Part shown: in pieces, positions 1-8,664 of the stretch
Numbering within the stretch: position 1 is the first letter of the stretch
How the letters are laid out: every line of letters begins with the position of its first letter
Source: JAYOEY01 sp038120295
GTDB lineage: Bacteria > Pseudomonadota > Alphaproteobacteria > MPNO01 > UBA2964
Assembly (NCBI GenBank): GCA_038120295.1
Contig: JAYOLL010000030.1
Location: 1-37,043, forward strand
Direction: 5' to 3'
Length of the DNA: 37,043 bases
The notes under the pieces: model-generated
Database searches by the model: none
What the model was told of the DNA's origin: nothing
Seen by the model: the letters and a program-made list of their open reading frames with translations, nothing else
Translations under genes and position numbers: made by a program

Positions 1-745
<745 letters not shown>

Positions 746-746
<1 letters not shown>

Positions 747-1570
747 CACGCGATCCCCGTAAAAGCGCAGCGCCGGGCGCCGGATGCGTCGGCGGCCGCC
801 ACGACGACGTTGTCGGTCAGGGCTGTCAGCTCGTCTGCGAAGCGATAGCCCTCGGCGTCATCCTCACGTCCTTCCCAGTCGCCTGTTGCAGGGTGAGTCA
901 TGATTTCCGTGGTGCCGTCCGGTAAAGATTCGAGGATGGCGATCATCGAATGCCGGTCCATGCTCCCGGTTTCGGCGAGACCGGCGAGGCGGTCGTTATG
1001 AACGATGCCGGCGCGGCGCAGCCTTCGCTTTAAAAGCCATAGCCAAGGGCGCAGCAGGATCGACCTGCCGTCATAGGGGAGGCGGACGGCGCGGAGCCCG
1101 AAATCACGCCCGATATCGAGGATCAGAGAAAGAACAGTCGGGTGCAGATGCATGTGGTTATGGGCGTTGACGTGATCCAGGGCGAGTCCCGTGGCGGCGA
1201 AAGCTTCGAATTGCGCCCTGATTTCCGCGCGGAGCGCCCGGCGGGCGGCAGGGCAGAAGAAATACCGGAAACCGGCCCGCACGAGGTTTCTGTCGAAATG
1301 TCCGTTCCGGTCGACGATTGCTCCGATTTCGTCTGGCGAAAGTACGCTCTGCCCGCGAACGACGACAACATGAAGGCCGATTCCCAGCCCTTCCATGGAT
1401 TTGGCCCGCCGCACGGCATCGTCTGCGGCAGGTGCGCCGGCCATCAGGCTTGTCGCGGTCAGGATGCCGTCACGCCAGGCGATCTCGACTGCTTCGTTGA
1501 CCGCCATGGAAGCGCCGAAATCGTCTGCCGTGACGATCAGCCGTTTCAGGCTGCGTTCTCCCGGCCCCAC
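746..1570 (-). CDS. hpnK: HpnK, hopanoid-associated ChbG/YdjC-type deacetylase
   Basis: 274-residue YdjC/ChbG-fold sugar deacetylase. In characterised hopanoid producers HpnK removes the acetyl group from N-acetylglucosaminyl bacteriohopanetetrol, giving the glucosamine form. The N-terminal TADDFG motif (residues 14-19) and the His cluster HNHMHLHP (137-144) are the family's metal-binding and catalytic signatures. The start is GTG at 1570. It overlaps the 3' end of hpnJ by 25 bp, and no better start lies between there and the conserved LIVTADDFG. The stop overlaps the next gene's ATG by one base. The order hpnI-hpnJ-hpnK on one strand supports the assignment over a generic chitooligosaccharide deacetylase. 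Confidence 0.88.
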
Positions 1571-2988
1571 AGGAAGCGGAAGAACTCAACGCCTTCGCGG
1601 GCCTGCCGTTTCATAACGTCCCAGTCGCGACACATGTCGTAGAACAGGGCCGCCATCTTGCGCGGGCGGAAATAAAACCGTTTGTAGAACTCGTCGACCG
1701 CGTCGAAGATTTCCTGCGCGCTGAGATGCGGATATTCGAGGACGCTGTTCTGGACGCCGGAATCGGCAACCAGATGCTCTCCGGACTCATCGACCAGCCA
1801 GCCGTTCTCGGTCGCCTGCTTGTACAGGAAGGTGCCCGGGTAGGCGGCGGGCAGAGACACCTGGATGGTCTTCGGGTTGAGTTCCTGCGCGTAGCGGATG
1901 GTTTCCTGGATGGTCTCCTTCGTTTCGCCCGGCAGACCCACGATAAACGTGCCGTGAATCAGAATGCCAAGCTCGTGGCAGTCGCGCGTGAACTGCTTCG
2001 CCTTCGTGACCAGAATGCCCTTCTTGATATTGTTCAGGATTTTCTGGTTGCCGGATTCATAGCCGACCAGCAGCAGGCGCAGCCCGTTCTCCTTCATCAC
2101 CTTGAGCTGGTCGTAGGGCACATTGGCCTTCGCGTTGCAGGACCAGGTGACGCCGAGCTTTCCAAGCTCGCGCGCCAGCGCCTCGCACTGTTCGCGATTG
2201 TCGGTCAGCGTGTCGTCGTCGAAGAAGAACTCCTTGATTTCGGGGAAATTGTCCCGCGCCCAGGCGATCTCTGCGACAATGTTGTCGACCGATCGCGTGC
2301 GGTAGTTGTGTCCCGAAATGGTCTGCGGCCACAGACAGAAGGTGCAGCGCGATTTGCACCCGCGCCCTGTATAGAGCGACATATAGGGGTGCAGCATGTA
2401 GCCGTTGTAGTAATCCTTCGTGACGAGGTTTTCCTTGTAGATTGGCGTCACCCAGGGAAGGGAGTCCATGTCCTCGATCAGCGGTCGCTTGCCGGTGAAA
2501 TGCGGCTCGCCGTCCTTGAGGATGGTGATCCCGACAACCTCTTCAAGCGGCACGCCCTCGGCGATTTCCTTGATCGTGAAATCGAACTCGGAATCGCACA
2601 CGAAATCGATCGCCGGGGAGGTTCTGATGGAGGCCTCGTTGTTGATCGCCACATGGGCGCCGCAAAATCCAATCAGCAGGTCCGGATTGGCCGCCTTGAA
2701 GGCCTCGGCCACCTTGACGTCATTGAGAAAGGACGGCGTCGAGGTGTAGAGGACGAGAAACTCGTACTCCGGCGCAAGCGGCAGAACGTCTTCAAGCGAC
2801 AACCCGCGCGCCGGCGCATCGATCAGCTTGCTGCCCGGCACCAGCGCCGCCAACTGCGCAAGCCATGTCGGGTACCAGAAGGATTTGACTTCGCGCTTGC
2901 ACTGGTAGCGTGAGCCCGCGCCGCCATCGTAACCGTCATAGGTCGGCGGGCTGAGAAACAGCGTCTTTTTCATGCTCGTTTTCGTCAT
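1546..2988 (-). CDS. hpnJ: HpnJ, B12-binding-type radical SAM protein of hopanoid biosynthesis
   Basis: 480-residue radical SAM enzyme. The N-terminal ~180 residues resemble the cobalamin-binding domain found in this class (GFCGAHVA near 107-114). The radical SAM cluster motif is C211-x3-C215-x2-C218, and a GLPGE-type SAM motif lies further on. In the established hopanoid pathway HpnJ converts the glucosaminyl head group of bacteriohopanetetrol to the cyclitol ether by ring contraction. It lies between hpnI (38 bp upstream) and hpnK (25 bp overlap), so all three are probably one transcript. The ATG at 2988 is used. A second Met at 2973 precedes the conserved KKTLFLSPP and is a possible alternative. 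Confidence 0.92.
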   Translation of the reverse strand: MTKTSMKKTLFLSPPTYDGYDGGAGSRYQCKREVKSFWYPTWLAQLAALVPGSKLIDAPARGLSLEDVLPLAPEYEFLVLYTSTPSFLNDVKVAEAFKAANPDLLIGFCGAHVAINNEASIRTSPAIDFVCDSEFDFTIKEIAEGVPLEEVVGITILKDGEPHFTGKRPLIEDMDSLPWVTPIYKENLVTKDYYNGYMLHPYMSLYTGRGCKSRCTFCLWPQTISGHNYRTRSVDNIVAEIAWARDNFPEIKEFFFDDDTLTDNREQCEALARELGKLGVTWSCNAKANVPYDQLKVMKENGLRLLLVGYESGNQKILNNIKKGILVTKAKQFTRDCHELGILIHGTFIVGLPGETKETIQETIRYAQELNPKTIQVSLPAAYPGTFLYKQATENGWLVDESGEHLVADSGVQNSVLEYPHLSAQEIFDAVDEFYKRFYFRPRKMAALFYDMCRDWDVMKRQAREGVEFFRFLWGRENAA

Positions 2989-3026
2989 AATTTTGTCCGG
3001 GCCGTAATAATTTCAGGAAATTCTCT

Positions 3027-4232
3027 TCAGGCTCGTTGCGACGATACAGAGCGGGCCGGCGCGTTTTCCGGCGCCTCCTGCATCCGATTGTCATCCATCA
3101 CCGTAAAGGCGTTCTCGCGCCACATGACGCGGCGACCGAAATAGCTGCTGATCCGAACAGCAAGAGACAGCATGTCGCGAATCGGGATCAGCCATGGCGT
3201 TGGCGCGTTGCCGCCAGTGAGACTGCCCGTGAGGCTGTGCGCTACAGCGTAGTGCAGCAGGATACGCATGCCCAGCGCCAGGGCGACCGGCCCCGCGATC
3301 CAGAGCATCGGCAGGGCCGCCATCCACGCCGCCGTCGCAGCCAGAAACGACATTGGAACCGTTTCCGTGACCGCGGAAAGGCCGTATCCGACAGGCTGAA
3401 CCGATCGGATGGTTCGGGCCCAGCGCAGCTCATGCTGATAGGCGGCGAACCAGGAGGTCTCGTGCATCACGTTGGCGACGACATGCGGAACCAGCGCGAT
3501 CCGGCATCCGCTTTCCCAAACGAATTTGCCCAGCATGTAATCGTCGGCCAGATAGTTGGCGAGCGCCTGAAAACCGCCCGCCCTGTCGAGGACCGACTGC
3601 CGTACCGCCATTGTCGCGCCAAAGCAGTATTTCTGTTCCGCCAGGCCCTGCGGAATCAGGGCAGAGGGCAGGAACCAGTCATTGACGAACATGGCCGCCA
3701 GTCGGGAGGCGGTTCCGCCGCGCGGGTGTCCTGAATAGAGACAGGTCGAGGCGCCGACCCTGTCGTCGGAAAACGGCGCGACCACCGCTTTGAGATAGTG
3801 CGGCTCGACCCGCATGTCGCTATCGGAAATAACCAGTATGTCGTATTTCGCCCGTTCGGCGATATTGGCGACATTGCTGATCTTGTAATTGGTGCCGATG
3901 ATCCGGTCCGACACGATCAGCTCGATGTCCCGGTCGGGAAATTCCCCGATGACCTGGCGAATGACCGGTATGGCGGGATCCAGCGCCGAGCGAACGCCGA
4001 ACAGAATCTGATACCCGCCGTAATCCTGGGTACAGAAAGAACGCAGATTCTCCAGAAGCTCCGTTTCCAATCCGCAGACCGGCTTGACGACAGTGACGGG
4101 CGTCAAACCGTCCGCCAGAGGCGCGGCTGCAATACGGCGGCGAAAAATCAGAACCCGGACAGTTGCAAATACGGCGTACCCGACCGAACAGGCGAACAGG
4201 CCATACGCGATGAATAGAAAGGTCTCTGTCAT
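3027..4232 (-). CDS. hpnI: HpnI, hopanoid GT2-family glycosyltransferase
   Basis: 401-residue membrane glycosyltransferase resembling ceramide glucosyltransferase. HpnI adds N-acetylglucosamine to bacteriohopanetetrol, the first step of head-group modification. One N-terminal membrane helix (about residues 4-28) is followed by a GT2 domain with DSD (137-139), a LADDYMLG acid motif (228-235) and HELRWARTIR (267-276), which is the R/QxxRW-type motif. Two or more C-terminal helices follow (about 285-340). The ATG at 4232 is preferred because it is preceded by AGGA and leads into the hydrophobic segment. A TTG 36 bp upstream is also in frame. A tandem 12-bp repeat with TATATT lies about 90 bp upstream. 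Confidence 0.9.
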   Translation of the reverse strand: MTETFLFIAYGLFACSVGYAVFATVRVLIFRRRIAAAPLADGLTPVTVVKPVCGLETELLENLRSFCTQDYGGYQILFGVRSALDPAIPVIRQVIGEFPDRDIELIVSDRIIGTNYKISNVANIAERAKYDILVISDSDMRVEPHYLKAVVAPFSDDRVGASTCLYSGHPRGGTASRLAAMFVNDWFLPSALIPQGLAEQKYCFGATMAVRQSVLDRAGGFQALANYLADDYMLGKFVWESGCRIALVPHVVANVMHETSWFAAYQHELRWARTIRSVQPVGYGLSAVTETVPMSFLAATAAWMAALPMLWIAGPVALALGMRILLHYAVAHSLTGSLTGGNAPTPWLIPIRDMLSLAVRISSYFGRRVMWRENAFTVMDDNRMQEAPENAPARSVSSQRA

Positions 4233-4318
4233 GTCCTCGGAATCGACGGTGCGGACCTGTGGCGGCAATTAGTTCTGGGAAGCGACATGTCTAACGCGTC
4301 GGCCCGTTTCATACAATT

Positions 4319-4342
4319 GCAATATAGGGTGCAATATAGGGT
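4319..4342. repeat. Two tandem copies of a 12-bp unit upstream of hpnI
   Basis: The unit GCAATATAGGGT occurs twice back to back in the 172-bp gap between the hpnL-like gene and hpnI. Read on the minus strand, each copy carries TATATT, a plausible -10 element, so hpnI may have its own duplicated promoter. This promoter role is inferred only. Confidence 0.6.
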
Positions 4343-4399
4343 GCGCCACAGGAGAAGATAGCGGCATTCGGTCCTGAACAGGCCTGATTCCGGCGGTTT

Positions 4400-4413
4400 C
4401 GCACCTAGGTGCG
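4400..4413. repeat. Perfect 14-bp palindrome CGCACCTAGGTGCG over the hpnL-like stop codon
   Basis: The palindrome is perfect and includes the TAG stop of the hpnL-like gene. No T-tract follows, so an intrinsic terminator is unlikely. It could be a protein-binding site or chance. Confidence 0.45.
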
Positions 4414-5406
4414 ATTCGATTCCCGCGCCGCTTCCTTCCTACGTTTCATCAGGGCTTTTCCTTCGGCGTGCTGCCACAGGACCAGCCCGGGCACATCGAT
4501 CAGCACTTCGCGGATGCGGATCGCCAGCGATACCGCAAGCGCGGTGTCCGCCGGCATGCCGATCAGCGCGCCCAGCACCACGAAAGCGCCTTCCTGGACG
4601 CCATAGCTGTTCGGGACGAAGAAGGCGGCGTCGCTCAGCGTACTCGACAGGCTCTTGAGCATGAGAGCCTCAAGAATGCCGATGGGAAACCCCAGCAGCT
4701 GCGCCGCCAGCCAGACTTCGCCGGTCTGTAGCAGCAATGCGCCGAGGCGCCAGGATGTCGCTGCCGCGAGCCGGCCCCTGTCGGCATAGCGTTCGGCGAC
4801 GATGCGGTCGATCTCGTCCGCCGTATCGCGCAGATTGTCGAGGAAGTCGGCCTTGGTGATCCTGTGCGCGGAGCCGATGAAGATGCGGAACATGCCGGCT
4901 TTCTGCACCACGACGAACCCCGCGACGCCCGCGCCGAGAATGGCGAGGCCGGCGGCGGATGCGATGGCGAGCTCGTTGTCCAGCGCCATAAAGGACAGCA
5001 GGACCACACCGGCGACGCCCCACAGGATAATGGTGATAACCTGGACCGTCTTGTCGACCACGGCGGACGCGCTGGCATGGCGCGCGTCGGTGCCCCACAG
5101 CACCAGAGCGCGCGCCTTGACGACCTCGCCGCCGATCGAGGCCACCGGCAACAGCGTATTGACCGCGCGGCCCATCCATTGCGCATGGAACGCCTGGAAG
5201 AAACTCGGCATGTGCTCTCGCGCGAAGAGGAGCTGCCAGCAGCGAGCATTCATCAGCACGGTCGGGAACCAGATGACCGGCACCCAGAGCAGCACCCAGC
5301 CGGATGCCAGCAATAGCCCGGCGAGCTCGCCCACCCCCTGCCACACGATCAGCGCGGTCATGAGGGCGAGCCCGGCGAACAATCCGATATAGGATGCGAT
5401 CTTCAT
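4405..5406 (-). CDS. hpnL: HpnL-like lysylphosphatidylglycerol synthetase-type membrane protein
   Basis: 333-residue polytopic membrane protein of the lysylphosphatidylglycerol-synthase transmembrane family (UPF0104-like), the family to which the hopanoid-associated HpnL belongs. Hydrophobic helices run along most of its length. Conserved-looking polar islands are present, such as NTLLPVASIGGEVVKA (residues ~83-98) and VPNSYGVQEG (~266-275). The HpnL name rests on family resemblance plus its position directly upstream of hpnI-J-K, and the biochemical role is unknown. It is probably the first gene of the minus-strand operon, and 60-96 bp separate it from the divergent phosphatidyltransferase. 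A generic flippase-like protein of the same family is the alternative. Confidence 0.75.
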   Translation of the reverse strand: MKIASYIGLFAGLALMTALIVWQGVGELAGLLLASGWVLLWVPVIWFPTVLMNARCWQLLFAREHMPSFFQAFHAQWMGRAVNTLLPVASIGGEVVKARALVLWGTDARHASASAVVDKTVQVITIILWGVAGVVLLSFMALDNELAIASAAGLAILGAGVAGFVVVQKAGMFRIFIGSAHRITKADFLDNLRDTADEIDRIVAERYADRGRLAAATSWRLGALLLQTGEVWLAAQLLGFPIGILEALMLKSLSSTLSDAAFFVPNSYGVQEGAFVVLGALIGMPADTALAVSLAIRIREVLIDVPGLVLWQHAEGKALMKRRKEAARESNRT

Positions 5407-5502
5407 GGCGCGGTTTTAGGACGGCGGAGCGGGAAACGCCAGAAACTCTGGCGTCATACAGCCCTGTTGCGCCGGTTGGCTCTGCCACTTATTGAATATG
5501 CG

Positions 5503-6207
5503 ATGGATCTTTTCGCAAAATCGCTGCCGGATTATTCGCTGCCGCGGCCGACCCAGCTCTTTCCGCTGACGCGGCATCTGTCGTGGCATCTGACGCGATT
5601 CCTGATCCGCACGCCGCTGATGCCCAACCAGGTGACGGCGCTGTCGATGATCGCCGGGCTGGCCGGGGCGTGGTGTTTTGCGCTCGGAACCCGCGGGGCA
5701 GGGGTAACCGGCGGGCTGCTGCTGATCCTGTGCTACACGCTGGATAATTGCGACGGCGAGATCGCGCGGCTCAAGAAGCTGTCGTCCGAATGGGGCGCGC
5801 ATTTCGACGATCTGGTCGACTGGCTGGTGGACGGCGCGTTCTTCGCGGCGCTGGGCTACGGCGTCTGGCAGGCGACCGGAGAGATTCTCTGGCTGTGGCT
5901 TGGGCTGGCGGCGACTGCAGGCGCGACCATCGACTATATCGTCGATATCGTCCTCTATGCGAAGGCGAAAAACGAGCCGGAACAGAAATCTCGCGAGGAA
6001 GAGGCGACCGACGTACGCAAGCCGGAAGACGCGCTCGACTGGGCGATCTATATTTTTCACAAGCTGAGCCGCGCCGATTTCTGCGTGATCGTATTCGTCC
6101 TGGCGCTGGTCGACGTGGTCTGGGTCCTGCTGCCGCTCGGCGCAATCGGGGCGCAGGTTTACTGGATAACGGATCTGTTCAAGCGGGCGAGGGGGTGGCA
6201 CACATGA
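5503..6207 (+). CDS. CDP-alcohol phosphatidyltransferase family protein
   Basis: 234-residue membrane protein with the complete CDP-OH-P signature: D81, D84-G85, A88-R89, G98, D102 and D106, preceded by the family's MPNQVT segment (residues 40-45). Several hydrophobic helices follow the motif. A charged loop (about 150-180) sits between the later helices. The ATG at 5503 is chosen. A TTG at 5467 would add 12 residues, and neither start has a clear Shine-Dalgarno. It is divergent from the hpnL-like gene. Its ATGA junction with the downstream deacylase gene implies co-translation. It resembles the phosphatidyltransferase at the other end of the hopanoid operon. The acceptor alcohol is unknown. 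Confidence 0.85.
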   Translation: MDLFAKSLPDYSLPRPTQLFPLTRHLSWHLTRFLIRTPLMPNQVTALSMIAGLAGAWCFALGTRGAGVTGGLLLILCYTLDNCDGEIARLKKLSSEWGAHFDDLVDWLVDGAFFAALGYGVWQATGEILWLWLGLAATAGATIDYIVDIVLYAKAKNEPEQKSREEEATDVRKPEDALDWAIYIFHKLSRADFCVIVFVLALVDVVWVLLPLGAIGAQVYWITDLFKRARGWHT

Positions 6208-7790
6208 CCGATATTCTCATTAAGGGCGGCACCGTTATCGACGGCTCGAATTCGCCGGGCGTCCGCGCCGACGTGGCGGTCCGTGACGGTCGGATCGTCG
6301 CCATCGATCCCGACCTGACGGATGGCGGCGCAACGGTGATCGAGGCGGCGGGCCGCGTGGTCGCGCCGGGCTTCATCGATATCAAGACGCATTCGGACTG
6401 GACCCTGCCGCTGATGCCGCAATGCGAAAGCAAAATTCGCCAGGGCGTGACGACCGAAGTGATCGGCCATTGCGGCTACAGCTGCGCGCCGGTGCTGCCG
6501 GGCAAGGTGGAGCTGATAAAGGATTACCTGAGCCCCAGCGCGCCGTGGCTGACCTTTTTCGAGACGTCTTACGCCAACTATGTCGAGACCTACCCGCAGA
6601 CCTCCGTGAACCGGGCGATGCTGGTCGGGCATAACACGCTGCGGCTGATGACGATGGGGCTCGACGACCGGCCGCCCGAGCCGCATGAACTGGAACAGAT
6701 GAAGACGCTGCTGACCGAGGCGCTGAACGCCGGCGCGATCGGCATGTCGTCCGGCCTGTTCACCGCGCCCGGATCCTATGCCGAGGGCGAGGAGCTTGTG
6801 GAGCTCGGCGCGATCCTGAAGGCGAACGGTGCGCGCTATTTCACTCATCTGCGGGACGAATCCAACACCGTGTTCGACTCGGTCGCCGAAGCGGTCGAGT
6901 TCGGCGAGCGCACCGGGGTTCATGTTCAGATCGTCCATATCAAGCTGTCCGGCACCGACAACTGGGGCGGGGCGCAGAAGATGATCGACCTGCTGGCCGA
7001 TGCGCGGGCGCGGGGCGTGCCCATCGATTGCGACCAGTACCCGTACGAGGCGGCCAGCAACCCGCTCAAGAATCTGTTCCCGGCCTGGCTGCAGGAAGGC
7101 GGGATCGGGGAAATGCTTGAACGGCTGGGCAGCCGCGAGGTGCGCGAACGGATCAGGCGCGAGGTCGAGGCCGAAGGACTCAACAATTTCGGCCGCATTC
7201 CCGACTGGGACGCGATCCGCATTTCGATCTCGCCCGACCAGCCGGAATATGCCGGCCGCACCATCGCCGAGATCGCGGCGGAACGCGGCGCCGACGGGTT
7301 CGAAACGGCGCTCGATTACATCGTCGAGGACAGCGCCAAGACACGCGTTCTGGTCTCATCCATTTCCGAGGACGACATCCAGACGATGATTAAATCGCCC
7401 GACGTGATGGTGGGCTCCGACGGCAACTCGGTCGCGCCCTACGGCACGACGGGGCAGGGGAAGCCGCACCCGCGCTTCTACGGCACGTTCGCGAAAGTGC
7501 TGGGTCATTATGCGCGTGATCTGGATCTGCTGCCGCTTCACACGGCGGTCCACAAGATGACCGGCAAGAGCGCCGAAGCGCTGGGACTCGCCGACCGCGG
7601 CCTGCTGCGCGAAGGCTTCGCCGCCGACATCACCGTGTTCGACCCGGACACAATCGCCGAGAAGGCGATCTATCTCGACCCGCATCAATATGCCGTCGGC
7701 GTCGACCACGTGCTGGTCAACGGGGAGCCGGTGCTGGCGCATGGCGAGCATACCGGAGCGACGCCGGGGCAGTTCTTGCGGCGAATGTAG
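6204..7790 (+). CDS. N-acyl-D-amino-acid deacylase (D-aminoacylase-type amidohydrolase)
   Basis: 528-residue metal-dependent amidohydrolase of the D-aminoacylase group, which hydrolyses N-acyl-D-amino acids. The N-terminal beta domain is followed by a TIM-barrel. Expected ligands present are C90 (GHCG), H215 (THLRDE), H245 (IVHIKLSG) and the catalytic-type D406 (GSDGN). The usual HxH after PGFID reads K61-T-H63, so the first His is replaced by Lys. The DNA codon is a clear AAG. The ATG at 6204 overlaps the upstream stop as ATGA. A longer open frame extends upstream, but it only shadows the phosphatidyltransferase gene. The physiological substrate is unknown. A role with the upstream membrane enzyme is suggested only by coupling. 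Confidence 0.85.
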   Translation: MTDILIKGGTVIDGSNSPGVRADVAVRDGRIVAIDPDLTDGGATVIEAAGRVVAPGFIDIKTHSDWTLPLMPQCESKIRQGVTTEVIGHCGYSCAPVLPGKVELIKDYLSPSAPWLTFFETSYANYVETYPQTSVNRAMLVGHNTLRLMTMGLDDRPPEPHELEQMKTLLTEALNAGAIGMSSGLFTAPGSYAEGEELVELGAILKANGARYFTHLRDESNTVFDSVAEAVEFGERTGVHVQIVHIKLSGTDNWGGAQKMIDLLADARARGVPIDCDQYPYEAASNPLKNLFPAWLQEGGIGEMLERLGSREVRERIRREVEAEGLNNFGRIPDWDAIRISISPDQPEYAGRTIAEIAAERGADGFETALDYIVEDSAKTRVLVSSISEDDIQTMIKSPDVMVGSDGNSVAPYGTTGQGKPHPRFYGTFAKVLGHYARDLDLLPLHTAVHKMTGKSAEALGLADRGLLREGFAADITVFDPDTIAEKAIYLDPHQYAVGVDHVLVNGEPVLAHGEHTGATPGQFLRRM

Positions 7791-7807
7791 GTCTGACCAG
7801 TTTTTAG

Positions 7808-7833
7808 AAAAAAATCTCGACATCCGCATGTCG
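7808..7833 (-). terminator. Rho-independent terminator of the AT-rich gene
   Basis: The inverted repeat CGACAT/ATGTCG (7818-7823 and 7828-7833) has a 4-base loop. Read on the minus strand, it is followed after four bases by a run of seven T. It lies between two convergent genes and would end transcripts of the gene at 7861-8652. Confidence 0.65.
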
Positions 7834-7860
7834 GTCGAATTTTGCTAACAGCAAGTGAGG

Positions 7861-8652
7861 CTATGACTTGATTGTCATAGCGAATATTGCTCGTTCAATA
7901 TCAACTGATCGCCAAGAATGTTTTTGGCCGTCCCAGTCACTCCACTCAGAACCGATTTTGTTAAGTTCTATTGATTTCTTAAGACAGTATTGACACCAGG
8001 CTCTATATGCCGAGGCCTTGTCGATGAGTCTTGATTTCCCGGCGGGGTTCGTTACTAAGGAGCGGTCAACCGATATGTCTTTTTTGAGACGATCTGCAAT
8101 TATTTTGTCGTAAACACATACACGTTCGGGTGCCATGAACATTAGGACCTTTGATGCAAATGACATTCCTAAAAACGGAATTTTCATCATTGTGAGTAAT
8201 GCTTCTCCAATGTTTTCTTCGGTGAGAAGCTTTCGTGATTGCAATACGTGCTGTGCAATCTCCGAAGGAAACATTGGTGTGTTTGATTTCTTGTGTCCCT
8301 CGAGCAATTGGTTTGCGCGTGCGAGAGCCCGGTCCTATCTAAATTTTCCATCGGCTCCTGACGAAAAACCCCAAAATACAACGGATAATACGCCGGTCAT
8401 TATTTCGTCCTTTTTGTCGGACTGCAATAACTCGAAATGATATCTGTCTAGTTCAATTGATGAATATTCTTTTTTAATTGTGCCATTAAGCCAATCTTTC
8501 TCGGCTGGTAAGATCGGAGTTAACCGCGTACCGTTCAGGAAGATAGATTTAACATTTCGATCTGCCGCGGTAGGATCCAATCTCGCCGGTACATAAGAGT
8601 ACCCGTTCCTCAGTGATTTATAAGCTTCCGGCGCTAATTCCCCTATTTTCAT
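7861..8652 (-). pseudogene. AT-rich unknown protein split by an in-frame amber codon; possible HhH/OGG-like fold
   Basis: Two open segments of 105 codons (8652-8338) and about 157 codons (8334-7864) lie in one frame, separated only by a TAG at 8335-8337. Together they would encode ~263 residues. The second half has an IPFLGMSFASKVLMF segment followed by CVYDK, which recalls the helix-hairpin-helix region and downstream Asp of OGG-type DNA glycosylases; this is a weak, by-eye match. Base composition is far richer in A/T than both neighbours, which suggests horizontal acquisition. The first ATG lies 12 bp after the selenoprotein stop, with AGGAA upstream. Possibilities are a recent pseudogene, amber readthrough, or a sequencing error. 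The second half could also restart at a TTG at 8307. Confidence 0.6.
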
Positions 8653-8664
8653 ATTTTCCAGTTC

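Noticed and set aside
5748..6203. N-terminal extension of the D-aminoacylase reaching back into the phosphatidyltransferase gene
   Set aside because: This stretch is an out-of-frame shadow of the membrane protein gene; the family's start matches the ATG at 6204.
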